DNA of 64,000 bases from an uncultured Bacteroidales bacterium. Lineage in GTDB: Bacteria > Bacteroidota > Bacteroidia > Bacteroidales > Paludibacteraceae. Both the position numbers and the translations under genes were made by a program. The notes beneath the pieces are model-generated. The model had not been told where the DNA came from, did no database searches, and saw nothing but the letters and a program-made list of their open reading frames with translations. Of the stretch, positions 43,132 through 51,242 are shown piece by piece. The stretch lies in NCBI GenBank assembly GCA_946411385.1, contig CAMKDV010000001.1, positions 186,001 to 250,000 on the forward strand, written 5' to 3'. Positions within the stretch are counted from its first letter, which is position 1; the number at the start of each line of letters is the position of its first letter.

Positions 43132-44937
43132 CTGCACGCTGTGCTCGTCGGGTTGTGCCTCTACCTCCGGCTCTTTTTCCGGCAACTCCAGAAGTGTGCT
43201 GTCCACTTGGATGTTAAAGCCGTTCCAGATGCTATTGGCACGATAGACCTCCGCAAGCGAGTCACATGGTACTAAAAGCACCGTTTGCGCTTGATTGAAA
43301 AGATTGAACGAATTGTTCTGTGCCGCCGGAACAGACATCATTGGTGCCACAATGGTATCTATAGACGGTGTGTTGTCATTGTAACCGGACATAAATCCTC
43401 CGAAAACCTCCTTTTCCAATATGCTGATGCTTTTTGGGAGAATCAGTTTGTTTTTGTTCACAGCTCTCAGCGAACCCGACCGCAAAGTGGTCACTTGATC
43501 CGGAATAATAATATCGTCTCCGTCATGCTTGGGCGGATAGAGCGCCAGAGCCGTCGTGTCTGCCGAATAAAGCACACCGTCTATAGCTCGGAAATACGCG
43601 TTCGCTTTCGGCATTCGTACATACCATATATTAGGACACTGACCGAAAGCGTACTCTCCGATTGTTTGGAGATTACTGCCGATCTCCAACATCTCCAGTT
43701 TCGCGCAGTTGCGGAACTGACCTTTTCCAATGATGCGGTTGTTAACAATCGCTTTCCTCAGTTCCCAGGAAGCGGCAAACACTTCTGTACCTACCGTATC
43801 CACGGAGGCAGGAATGGTTATTTGCTCCATCTGGTAAGAATTGAAAAATGCCTCGTCATCTATCTTTTCCAGTGAGTCAGGCAACACATAGGCACGATTA
43901 TCATAGAATGCCCCTAAACTATTGCCATGAAAGGCATATTTGCCGATGGTTTTCACACTCGGCATTTGCATATCATACATAGAGGATGCGCAAAACGCCT
44001 CATAGGCTATATGTTGCACACTTTGCGGAAGCGTGCAGGAGATCTGCAATGCCGACGGACAATAGACCACCGTGTCCATATTAATAGTGAAAAGCATGCC
44101 ATTCCATGAGGTGTAGTGCTGATTCCCTTGTGCCACCGTGATACTCTTTATTCTGCCGCCACTGATAGCGCCGAACTCAATATGTTCCAAAGAGGCTGGA
44201 AAGGAGAGCGTTTTGATATCTGCGTTAATGGTGAAATAGAGAGCAAGGAACCCAATATATTTGACACCTTCCGGTATAGTCAGTTTTGTAATATTTTCAC
44301 ATCCATAAAAAGCGCGGTTGCAGATAGCCTGAATGCCCAAAGGTATTGTATAGGCTCCTTTATATTTCATCGGCATCAACACAAACATGCTATCGTTGTA
44401 TATCGGCTCTTGGAGTGCGTCTAATATATAGAATGCCCACGAACTAACTGATTTCACCGAATTAGCAAGTTGTACGCGCTGCAAGTTAGGCATCTGTTCG
44501 AACGAACGCTGCTCGATATACGTCACGCCTTCCGGCACGCGGAACTCAAACAGACCTGCTTTCCAAAACGCCTCAAAAGGAATCTCTGTGATCGTACTGT
44601 CCGGAATGATACACGAAGTAAGATTCGTGCATCTAAGGAATGCATTTTTACCTAAATTCCGCAGGGTGTGAGGCAATACAATGGATGTCAGTTGATTGCA
44701 GTCGGCAAAGGCATCGTCTGCCATACTCGCAACTGCGTAATTCACGCCCTCGTACGTCACAGTGTCATTAATTACGATGTCACCAATAGCGGTAGTTTTA
44801 CTCTGTACCGCTATTTGGGCCGTCATAGATGTAGTGTCCAGCGTGTAATAAACGCTGTCAACGAAAACCCGTTGTGCGTACATGCTGCTTGCCATCCAAA
44901 TCAGGCAAACAAGAATAATTGATACTTTCGTTTTCAT
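42712..44937 (-). CDS. Secreted BspA-like leucine-rich repeat protein 2
   Basis: 741 residues with signal peptide MKTKVSIILVCLIWMASSMYA. LRR_5 repeats fill ~55-560 with units such as DAFADCNQLTSIVLP and AFGQCPNIWYVRMP. An FN3-like module (SYYTLIIWANEERTEKI...) and the tail VLRNGQIIIRRCDAEYTIQG follow. The C-terminal ~135 residues are almost the same as in the gene upstream, while the LRR parts are clearly different. BspA-type LRRs bind host or bacterial surface proteins; the ligand here is unknown. Confidence 0.85.
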   Translation of the reverse strand: MKTKVSIILVCLIWMASSMYAQRVFVDSVYYTLDTTSMTAQIAVQSKTTAIGDIVINDTVTYEGVNYAVASMADDAFADCNQLTSIVLPHTLRNLGKNAFLRCTNLTSCIIPDSTITEIPFEAFWKAGLFEFRVPEGVTYIEQRSFEQMPNLQRVQLANSVKSVSSWAFYILDALQEPIYNDSMFVLMPMKYKGAYTIPLGIQAICNRAFYGCENITKLTIPEGVKYIGFLALYFTINADIKTLSFPASLEHIEFGAISGGRIKSITVAQGNQHYTSWNGMLFTINMDTVVYCPSALQISCTLPQSVQHIAYEAFCASSMYDMQMPSVKTIGKYAFHGNSLGAFYDNRAYVLPDSLEKIDDEAFFNSYQMEQITIPASVDTVGTEVFAASWELRKAIVNNRIIGKGQFRNCAKLEMLEIGSNLQTIGEYAFGQCPNIWYVRMPKANAYFRAIDGVLYSADTTALALYPPKHDGDDIIIPDQVTTLRSGSLRAVNKNKLILPKSISILEKEVFGGFMSGYNDNTPSIDTIVAPMMSVPAAQNNSFNLFNQAQTVLLVPCDSLAEVYRANSIWNGFNIQVDSTLLELPEKEPEVEAQPDEHSVQFTWPAVEGASYYTLIIWANEERTEKICTLTFNSMGQLVEIDFSKHAPVRRAMNTAASFSFRYNGLDENTDYWFTITASDENDTELFNASGSFATLGANTPTNVDEIQSGDVRCTKVLRNGQIIIRRCDAEYTIQGNQLK

Positions 44938-45366
44938 GATCGTATATTATTTCAGTTGATTTCCTTGAATGCTGTACTCTGCGTCACCACGACGGATGAT
45001 GATTTGTCCGTTGCGCAACACCTTTGTACATGGTATATCGTCACTTTGTATCTCGTCTATGTCGGTCGGTGTGTTGGCCCCAAGTGTAGCAAACGAGCCG
45101 GAGGCATTGAAGAGTTCGGTGTCGTTTTCATCGGAGGCTGTCATCGTGAACCAATAGTCGGTGCCCTCACTCAAACCGTTGTAACGGAACGAGAAGGAAG
45201 CAGCGGTGTTCATCGCCCGACGTACAGGTGCGTGCTTGGAGAAGTCGATCTCAACGAGCTGTCCCATGGAGTTGAACGTCAGCGTACAAATCTTCTCCGT
45301 ACGCTCTTCATTCGCCCAGATGATGAGCGTGTAGTAACTGGCACCTTCCACGGCCGGCCATGTGAA
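44875..45366 (-). repeat. 492-base tandem repeat, copy 2
   Basis: Signal peptide of the 42712-44937 gene, the spacer and the C-terminal module of the 44947-46938 gene. Identity with copy 1 stops sharply at the end of the FN3-like module (GGCCATGTGAA). Confidence 0.85.
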
Positions 45367-46938
45367 GTTAACTGCTGTTTCTGTCGTCTCGGTTGTAACA
45401 TGATCAAGTCCTTGATTCTGTTGAATGCGGAAACGTCCCCAAACCTCATCGGCAGTGTATTCCTCTATGCTTTGTGAAGGAACAATTAATATCGCCGTGT
45501 CGGGCACTCCGCTGAATGCACTGCTCTGCGCCAACGGAGGAACAACGGCATTGCAAGTTATTTCAGTCAGTCGGTTATCTCCCTTGAATGCATCAGTATC
45601 AATCATGGAAACCTTTCTGCCGAACGTTACTTTCTGCAAAGCCGTACATCCTTCGAATGCTCTGCTCTTGATCTGACGAACTTCGTCAGGAATGAACAAT
45701 TCCTTGAGGTTTAGCAAACGCAAAAACGCATTTTCACCGATTGATACCAGCGATGCGGGAAAGTCGAGCGAATCAATTGCACAATCCTGAAATGCTCCTT
45801 TACCAATGCTGGTCAACGATTTCGGGAAATGCACCTCTTTCAGGGATGAGCACTGGCGGAACGCAAAGTCGGATATGCCGGTTATACCTTCAGGAATAGT
45901 AACTGAAGTCAAAGAGCGACAGTTATCGAATGCATCCTCCCCGATAGACTGCACACTTTGCGGTATATTGATGTTTGATAACGATTTACAATTATAGAAT
46001 GCAAAATTTTCAATAGTCGTTATTCCTTCCGGCAAAGTGACAGATTTGAGTGAACTACATTCGTAGCACATAAAACTTGGGATGTTTGATACATTCTCAG
46101 GAACAATAAGAGATGTCAATGATGCAGCTCTGTCAAATGCAGACGGTCCGATATATTTGAGTGACTGCGGCAACTCAATGTGCTTCAGGCTGCACCCGTT
46201 AAACGCCCGCTGTTCGATTGTATCCACGCTATTGGGCAATATAACCGTATCCAACGGTGCATTACAGAATAAATAGGAACCTATATATTCCACATTCTCG
46301 CCAAATATGACCTTTGTGAAATGACTCATGGGCCTAGCTCCGCTAATGCAATGCTTAGCTTTCCACATGGCTACAGCGTTTGGTCCACTCGCTCCGGCGA
46401 ATGCATTATCTCCGAGAGAAACAAGAGATTCAGGGAAAACAACGGTATCACTAATAGCACTACAACCATCAAAGGCATGAACTCCTATCGTCTCAAGGCT
46501 GTCGGATAAGACCAGACGCTGCAGTGAATTGCAGTCACGAAAAGCATTCAATTCAATAGTTCGGACATTTTTCCCCATATGGAATTCCTTCAAACCGGTA
46601 CATTTCCTGAACGCATAGAAGCCTATTGACATTACGCTATCAGGCAAGGTAACTGATTGTAAATTATAGCAATACTCGAACGAACGAGGAGAAATGCGCG
46701 TTATACCTTCCGGGAACACAACACTCTTGACGTAAGGCCTTTTGTCTTCACCGAACTGGAAGTTGGACATTTCTCCACGTCCGGTTATAACAACGATGCT
46801 GTCATTGGTGTCAAGCCTCCATGATAACTCAGTACCACATACGCCGTTATACACCGTCGCGTACATGCACGTACATCTTAATACAAGAGCGAAAAAGAGA
46901 TTCAATACAATGGTTAAAAAGTGGTGTTTTGTTTTCAT
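44947..46938 (-). CDS. Secreted BspA-like leucine-rich repeat protein 3
   Basis: 663 residues, first gene of the operon. Signal peptide ~1-27 (different from the two downstream genes). It opens VCGTELSWRLDTNDSIVVITGRGEMS, as in the LRR protein at 5.9 kb, then has about 18 LRR_5 units over ~60-500 (AFDGCSAISDTVVFP, AFYNCKSLSNINIP, AFDNCRSLTSVTIP). An FN3-like module and the tail VLRNGQIIIRRGDAEYSIQG close it. Promoter at 47033-47064. Confidence 0.87.
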   Translation of the reverse strand: MKTKHHFLTIVLNLFFALVLRCTCMYATVYNGVCGTELSWRLDTNDSIVVITGRGEMSNFQFGEDKRPYVKSVVFPEGITRISPRSFEYCYNLQSVTLPDSVMSIGFYAFRKCTGLKEFHMGKNVRTIELNAFRDCNSLQRLVLSDSLETIGVHAFDGCSAISDTVVFPESLVSLGDNAFAGASGPNAVAMWKAKHCISGARPMSHFTKVIFGENVEYIGSYLFCNAPLDTVILPNSVDTIEQRAFNGCSLKHIELPQSLKYIGPSAFDRAASLTSLIVPENVSNIPSFMCYECSSLKSVTLPEGITTIENFAFYNCKSLSNINIPQSVQSIGEDAFDNCRSLTSVTIPEGITGISDFAFRQCSSLKEVHFPKSLTSIGKGAFQDCAIDSLDFPASLVSIGENAFLRLLNLKELFIPDEVRQIKSRAFEGCTALQKVTFGRKVSMIDTDAFKGDNRLTEITCNAVVPPLAQSSAFSGVPDTAILIVPSQSIEEYTADEVWGRFRIQQNQGLDHVTTETTETAVNFTWPAVEGASYYTLIIWANEERTEKICTLTFNSMGQLVEIDFSKHAPVRRAMNTAASFSFRYNGLSEGTDYWFTMTASDENDTELFNASGSFATLGANTPTDIDEIQSDDIPCTKVLRNGQIIIRRGDAEYSIQGNQLK

Positions 46939-46982
46939 ATTGCAGAAATTTTAAATATGTTCATAATTTTATTATCGAAAGA

Positions 46983-47014
46983 TTTGCAAATGTCAAAAAA
47001 TTATTGTACTTTTG
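46983..47014 (+). promoter_or_regulatory. Promoter for the TPR regulator gene
   Basis: TTTG (46983-46986), 20 bases, TACTTTTG (47007-47014). Start near 47021, leader of about 114 bases. It lies downstream of the start of the opposing surface-protein transcript. Confidence 0.75.
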
Positions 47015-47032
47015 CACTTCGAAAAAACACTG

Positions 47033-47064
47033 CAAAATTACAACAATTTTTTCAAATATGCAAA
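47033..47064 (-). promoter_or_regulatory. Promoter for the surface-protein operon
   Basis: On the minus strand TTTG (47061-47064), 20 bases, TAATTTTG (47033-47040). Start near 47026, about five bases beyond the start of the opposing transcript, so the two promoters overlap face to face. Confidence 0.75.
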
Positions 47065-47134
47065 TTTTGCAGTTGTACGAGGTATGTTTTATGCGTTTTG
47101 CATATTATTGTAAATGTGTAAATTATAAAAAAGA

Positions 47135-48601
47135 ATGAAAAATAAAGTTGTACGACGCGTTTTATGTTCGCTTCTGAGTGTGTTTTTTTGCCTTCAAGGA
47201 TGTCATTTGGGGTCACAAAACGACCAAAATCGGCTTCAAGAAGCGGAAGAAATTTATCGTCAAGGAACATCCTCCAATAGTAGCAGCCAGTACGAATCTT
47301 CTACCGTCTATTTGAAGCAAGCCGAGGATGAACTGTTGAGTATTCGGCAATCAGATGTCAGTATACAGGAATGGAATAGAAGGAACGAGTTATTAGGACT
47401 GACATGGTTTCATCTGGGCAACACGTCGGAGAGTGAGATGTTGTATGACATTGCGCAAGCGTATTACCGCAAAGCTATACCGATGTTAGATCCGGATAGT
47501 AACACGGTATATTTAGCATGCGCCTATCGCGACATTGCGCGTACGATTGCTATTGTCGGTGGAGAGCAAGATAGTGTACTTTGGTATTTCAGCCAAGCGG
47601 AGCACTACGCCGAAGAGGCGCAAAATGAACTGCTGAAGCTTGATGTTGATGCTTATCGTTACCAACTCTGTTATCCGGATAGTATATCTTCACGCTTGGC
47701 AGTATGCAAACGAATGGCAGAAACATATCATATCCCCACGCGTTATGCTGAAATAGTGGAACTATTCCTGGTGCAACATGCTACGGACTCTGCAGCTTAT
47801 TATTTGGACCAACTGCAGCCCACCGACTCGGCATATACGTATTGGTTTGAACAGACATACGCGTATCTGCATTGTCAGATCTTGCAACAACAGGGCAAGA
47901 CTGCTCAAGCTTACGATGAACTGCTCAATTTGTACGACCGCAAGATAGAAGAGTTGCAACGTGACGCTGGTGCGCGCACTTATGCGTTATCCTTACATTA
48001 TGATGTTGCTCGCGAACAGCAATTGGCTGAAAGCGAACGAGATAAGGCACGAGGCCAACGAACGATATCGGTGATTTTAATTTTGCTATTGGCCGTATTA
48101 GTCGTTTTGTTTGTGGTCATTTGGCGCTTTTGGCAGCAACGCAGGCGTGAACAAGCCAGTAAGTTAGAGACACTCCGTGACAAATATGTGCAGCAGTTGC
48201 AGTTGGCTCTCGATCGGTTGCAACAGAAGGTTAGCCTGACGCGTGAGATGGAGCTGCAACGCATGCGAGGCAATGAAGTGGAGTTCCCGAAATGGCTGCA
48301 AACCTACCGCGACGAGAAACTAGTGATGAACAAAGAAAGCTTGAACGAACTGATTGTTTCTATTGACAAAGCTTTGGATGGTGCCATTAGCCGTTTGCGT
48401 GCAGATTATCCCGAACTGACCGAATCCGATATGCAGTTTGCTATACTCAGCATCATCGGTGCGTCGGATAATGATATGTCAATTGTACTAAATGTACAGA
48501 AACAAACGATTTACCACAGAAGGCAAATCGTTCGCAAGCATGTCAATCCGGAGATAAATGACATTGATGTTTGGTTGCGGAAATACGTGCTAAGTATATA
48601 G
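47135..48601 (+). CDS. Membrane-anchored TPR protein with C-terminal HTH-like domain
   Basis: 488 residues. It starts with a lipoprotein-type signal (CSLLSVFFCLQGC), has TPR-like helices over ~35-300, one membrane span (~308-330, VILILLLAVLVVLFVVIWRF), a coiled coil, and a C-terminal segment (~425-488). That segment contains LTESDMQFAILSIIGASDNDMSIVLN and QKQTIYHRRQIVRKH, which reads like a LuxR-type helix-turn-helix. This one-protein sensor/regulator design is common in Bacteroidales. Being divergent from the surface-protein operon with overlapping promoters, it may regulate that operon. Confidence 0.72.
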   Translation: MKNKVVRRVLCSLLSVFFCLQGCHLGSQNDQNRLQEAEEIYRQGTSSNSSSQYESSTVYLKQAEDELLSIRQSDVSIQEWNRRNELLGLTWFHLGNTSESEMLYDIAQAYYRKAIPMLDPDSNTVYLACAYRDIARTIAIVGGEQDSVLWYFSQAEHYAEEAQNELLKLDVDAYRYQLCYPDSISSRLAVCKRMAETYHIPTRYAEIVELFLVQHATDSAAYYLDQLQPTDSAYTYWFEQTYAYLHCQILQQQGKTAQAYDELLNLYDRKIEELQRDAGARTYALSLHYDVAREQQLAESERDKARGQRTISVILILLLAVLVVLFVVIWRFWQQRRREQASKLETLRDKYVQQLQLALDRLQQKVSLTREMELQRMRGNEVEFPKWLQTYRDEKLVMNKESLNELIVSIDKALDGAISRLRADYPELTESDMQFAILSIIGASDNDMSIVLNVQKQTIYHRRQIVRKHVNPEINDIDVWLRKYVLSI

Positions 48602-48607
48602 CGTGCT

Positions 48608-48668
48608 ACGATTAGAGTAATCTACTGCCAGCAGAAGGATTCGATCAGGTGGTGGATGTTTGCACGAA
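48608..48668 (-). pseudogene. Duplicated 3' end of gldD (putative attachment site copy)
   Basis: 57 of 61 bases match 59099-59159, the end of gldD, in the same orientation. The first 38 bases are identical. The match spans the last ~15 codons (RANIHHLIESFCWQ against RADIHHLIESFCWQ), the stop codon and 14 bases beyond it. No other part of gldD is here. Confidence 0.85.
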
Positions 48669-48971
48669 ACATCTTCCACCTGTCGGTTATGTTTTTTGTA
48701 TTATGCCTTTCTTTTTCGCGAAAACGTTCGAACGATATGTTTCGCACAAACAGCTTTTCGCTGTGTGTGTGGATAAGACTAATCATCTTTGTTCTTGCTC
48801 CGCCGTTTAATGCCTCGGAGTGGCGGACGATGGGGCTATTTGTCATTTACAATCAAGTCCAAGCCTTGATTGCGATAAAAAACAAATACTCTATCGCTGG
48901 AGATAAGCGGCATTTTTAGGATGTTTGAATGCCGCAAAGATACAATAATTACTGGGATTATGCAAGTTTTG

Positions 48972-49106
48972 AGCCTGCAAAATGACCCATAGAGCAATTT
49001 TAAACGTCGATTTTAGTATTCAAAGGTTTCAACCGCGCCTAAGCCCTTATAACAAAAGGCATGCAGGCATGTTGCAGCCTGCATTTTGACCCATAGACCT
49101 TATTTT
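48972..49106. repeat. Two copies of a ~30-base repeat near the island edge
   Basis: AGCCTGCAAAATGACCCATA (48972 on) and AGCCTGCATTTTGACCCATA (49076 on). The ATTTTGnCCCATAnACC core recurs at the other island edge (59076-59092). Confidence 0.5.
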
Positions 49107-49155
49107 CTACTCTTTTACCCCATCAGTTCCGACCCGGTGAGGAAGATAGGAGAGG

Positions 49156-51207
49156 TCATCTTAATCCTAATTTCTTTAACCGACTACTAATAGAACCGGT
49201 ATTGCGTTGGAAGATGATTGATAGATCTTTAATTTGAAATCCTTGCCCGTAAAGGCGTTTCAACTCTTTATCCTCGTTTTCAGACCATTTCGCATATGCA
49301 TTTGCGTGTAATTCCTTTTGTTCCTGCATGTGCGATTTGGTTGGGGTTAGTTGTACTGGAGGTTCTGATTCCGTCTCTTCTTTTTTGCCAGTAATTGTTT
49401 CAACAAAGATTGCTCCGTACTTGGATTGTTTGTTTTCTCCAACTCCGTAAATTGTGCCAAAAGCTGCAATGGTCTGTGGTTTGTAAGTGGCGAGTTCGTG
49501 GAGCGTTTTGTCTGAGAAAATGATATATGGTGGGAGATGTTCCTCACGGGCAATCTGTATGCGTAATTGACGCAAGCGTTCGAAGAGTTCTTTATCCTCA
49601 ACGAGTGCCGGTTTGGTTGTAGGAATGGACGATAGTTCCGCTATTTGCATATTCGTCAAAGCAGAAGTTTTTGTGCGTTTGCTCTTGACATGCAAGTCCT
49701 CTTTGACAACTTTGGAAAGCTGTACGGTTTTTCCTTTAAAGAGTACGGATTTGCCTAATGCCGTTACATGGATATGCCGATTTTCTTTGTAATCTAATTC
49801 AATCAACCCCATTTGAAGCATTTGTAGAAGGTAGTCATGCCACTCACGAAAAGAAAACTCTTGACCAACGCCGAACGTGGGAAATTGTGAATAACCATGT
49901 GCCAGAACCTCTCTTGTAGCATTACCGCGCAGGATATCAATAGTGGTAGTAAATCCCACTTGTTCGTTAGTCCGTGTAATGGCAGATAGAGCCATCTGAG
50001 CATAACGTGTGCCATCGAATTGTTCCGGTGGATTATTGCATACATCGCAGTTACCGCACTGACATTCAGACACTTCACCAAAATAATTTAGCAGGATTCG
50101 TCTGCGACACACTAGCGCTTCGGCATATTCTTGCATTCTTTTCAACCGCTCTTCGTTAATTGCTCTTTGTCCGGATTCTTGTGCAAACCGTTTGAGTAGA
50201 ATGATGTCTTGCAGGTTATAGAAAAGAATCGTTTCGCATGGTAGTCCGTCTCGTCCGCCACGACCTATTTCCTGGTAATAGTTTTCAATACTTTTTGGCA
50301 AGTTATAATGGATGACAAAACGCACGTTGCTTTTGTCAATGCCCATTCCGAACGCGATAGTGGCGCACACCACTTGCATTCGGTCGTTAACAAAATCATC
50401 CTGCACGCGGTTGCGCTCCTCAGAACTGAGTGTGGCATGATAAGCTGCAGCAGAGATTCCGTATCGTTGTAGTTTCGCAACTAATTCTTCGGTCGTTTTG
50501 CGCGCCAGACAGTAGATGATTCCGCTCTCATGCTGATGGAGACGGATTAGTGCCAAAATATGTTTCAGTTTGTCAGCAGCAGAATAACCTCTGCACACTT
50601 GCAAACTCAAGTTTGGACGGTTGAAAGAACTGATATACTGCTGTGCATCCGTAATATTCAATTGTTGCAGAATATCTTCTTTTGTTACTTTGTCCGCTGT
50701 GGCAGTTAGTGCTATGACAGGTACGTCAGGAAATGTTGAACGAATATCAGCCAGTTGGGTGTATTCCGGTCGGAAATCGTGCCCCCATTGAGAGATACAA
50801 TGCGCCTCATCGATAGCAAATAGAGCAATCTGAATACGCGAGAGAAAGCGTTTCTGCTCCACAACAAAGCGTTCCGGCGATATATATAGCAGTTTCAACT
50901 GACCATGCAGGCAAAGATTAATAATTGCCCGGTTATCGGCTTCGGTGTTATTGCTATTGATAGCTGCTGCAGCGATGCCATTAGCGCGTAACGCATCCAC
51001 TTGGTCTTTCATTAACGAAATAAGCGGAGAGATCACGATCCCGACTCCCTGACGCATCAGAGCCGGGATTTGGTAGCAAAGGGACTTACCTCCACCGGTA
51101 GGCATCAACACCAACGCATTGCCTCCAGCCATCACATGCTCAATAATTTCCTGTTGTAATGGCCGGAATGAATCATATCCGAAATATTTCTTTAGTATTT
51201 GTAGCAT
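49156..51207 (-). CDS. recQ: RecQ-family ATP-dependent DNA helicase
   Basis: 683 residues. Helicase motifs are complete: MPTGGGKSLCYQIPA, FAIDEAHCISQWGHDF, ALTATA, QEIGRGGRDG. The RQC zinc site CECGNCDVCNNP follows a little after ~370. An HRDC-like domain covers ~535-600 (LRQLRIQIAREEHLPPYIIFSD), and the tail ENEDKELKRLYGQGF...SSRLKKLGLR is a small winged/Myb-like fold. RecQ unwinds 3'-5' at forks and recombination intermediates. It follows the helicase-DUF559 gene by ~35 bases in the island operon. It may be the island's own copy, with a chromosomal RecQ elsewhere. Confidence 0.93.
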   Translation of the reverse strand: MLQILKKYFGYDSFRPLQQEIIEHVMAGGNALVLMPTGGGKSLCYQIPALMRQGVGIVISPLISLMKDQVDALRANGIAAAAINSNNTEADNRAIINLCLHGQLKLLYISPERFVVEQKRFLSRIQIALFAIDEAHCISQWGHDFRPEYTQLADIRSTFPDVPVIALTATADKVTKEDILQQLNITDAQQYISSFNRPNLSLQVCRGYSAADKLKHILALIRLHQHESGIIYCLARKTTEELVAKLQRYGISAAAYHATLSSEERNRVQDDFVNDRMQVVCATIAFGMGIDKSNVRFVIHYNLPKSIENYYQEIGRGGRDGLPCETILFYNLQDIILLKRFAQESGQRAINEERLKRMQEYAEALVCRRRILLNYFGEVSECQCGNCDVCNNPPEQFDGTRYAQMALSAITRTNEQVGFTTTIDILRGNATREVLAHGYSQFPTFGVGQEFSFREWHDYLLQMLQMGLIELDYKENRHIHVTALGKSVLFKGKTVQLSKVVKEDLHVKSKRTKTSALTNMQIAELSSIPTTKPALVEDKELFERLRQLRIQIAREEHLPPYIIFSDKTLHELATYKPQTIAAFGTIYGVGENKQSKYGAIFVETITGKKEETESEPPVQLTPTKSHMQEQKELHANAYAKWSENEDKELKRLYGQGFQIKDLSIIFQRNTGSISSRLKKLGLR

Positions 51208-51242
51208 TTGTGTATTATTAATATCTGCTACTTAAAGTTTTC

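Larger units (their letters stand above)
48602..49155. other. Left edge of the gldD island
   Basis: No convincing gene. It contains the duplicated gldD 3' end (48608-48668), a weak minus-strand promoter-like pair (TAnnTTTG at 48935-48942 with CTTG instead of TTTG 20 bases upstream) and two copies of an AGCCTGC...GACCCATAGA repeat (48972-49001 and 49076-49106). A 74-codon minus-strand frame ending in the gldD tail is best read as chance plus that fragment. Confidence 0.65.

Noticed and set aside
48622..48846. 74-codon minus-strand frame ending IHHLIESFCWQ
   Set aside because: Only the last ~14 codons are real gldD sequence, copied as part of the direct repeat; the rest has no protein-like character.
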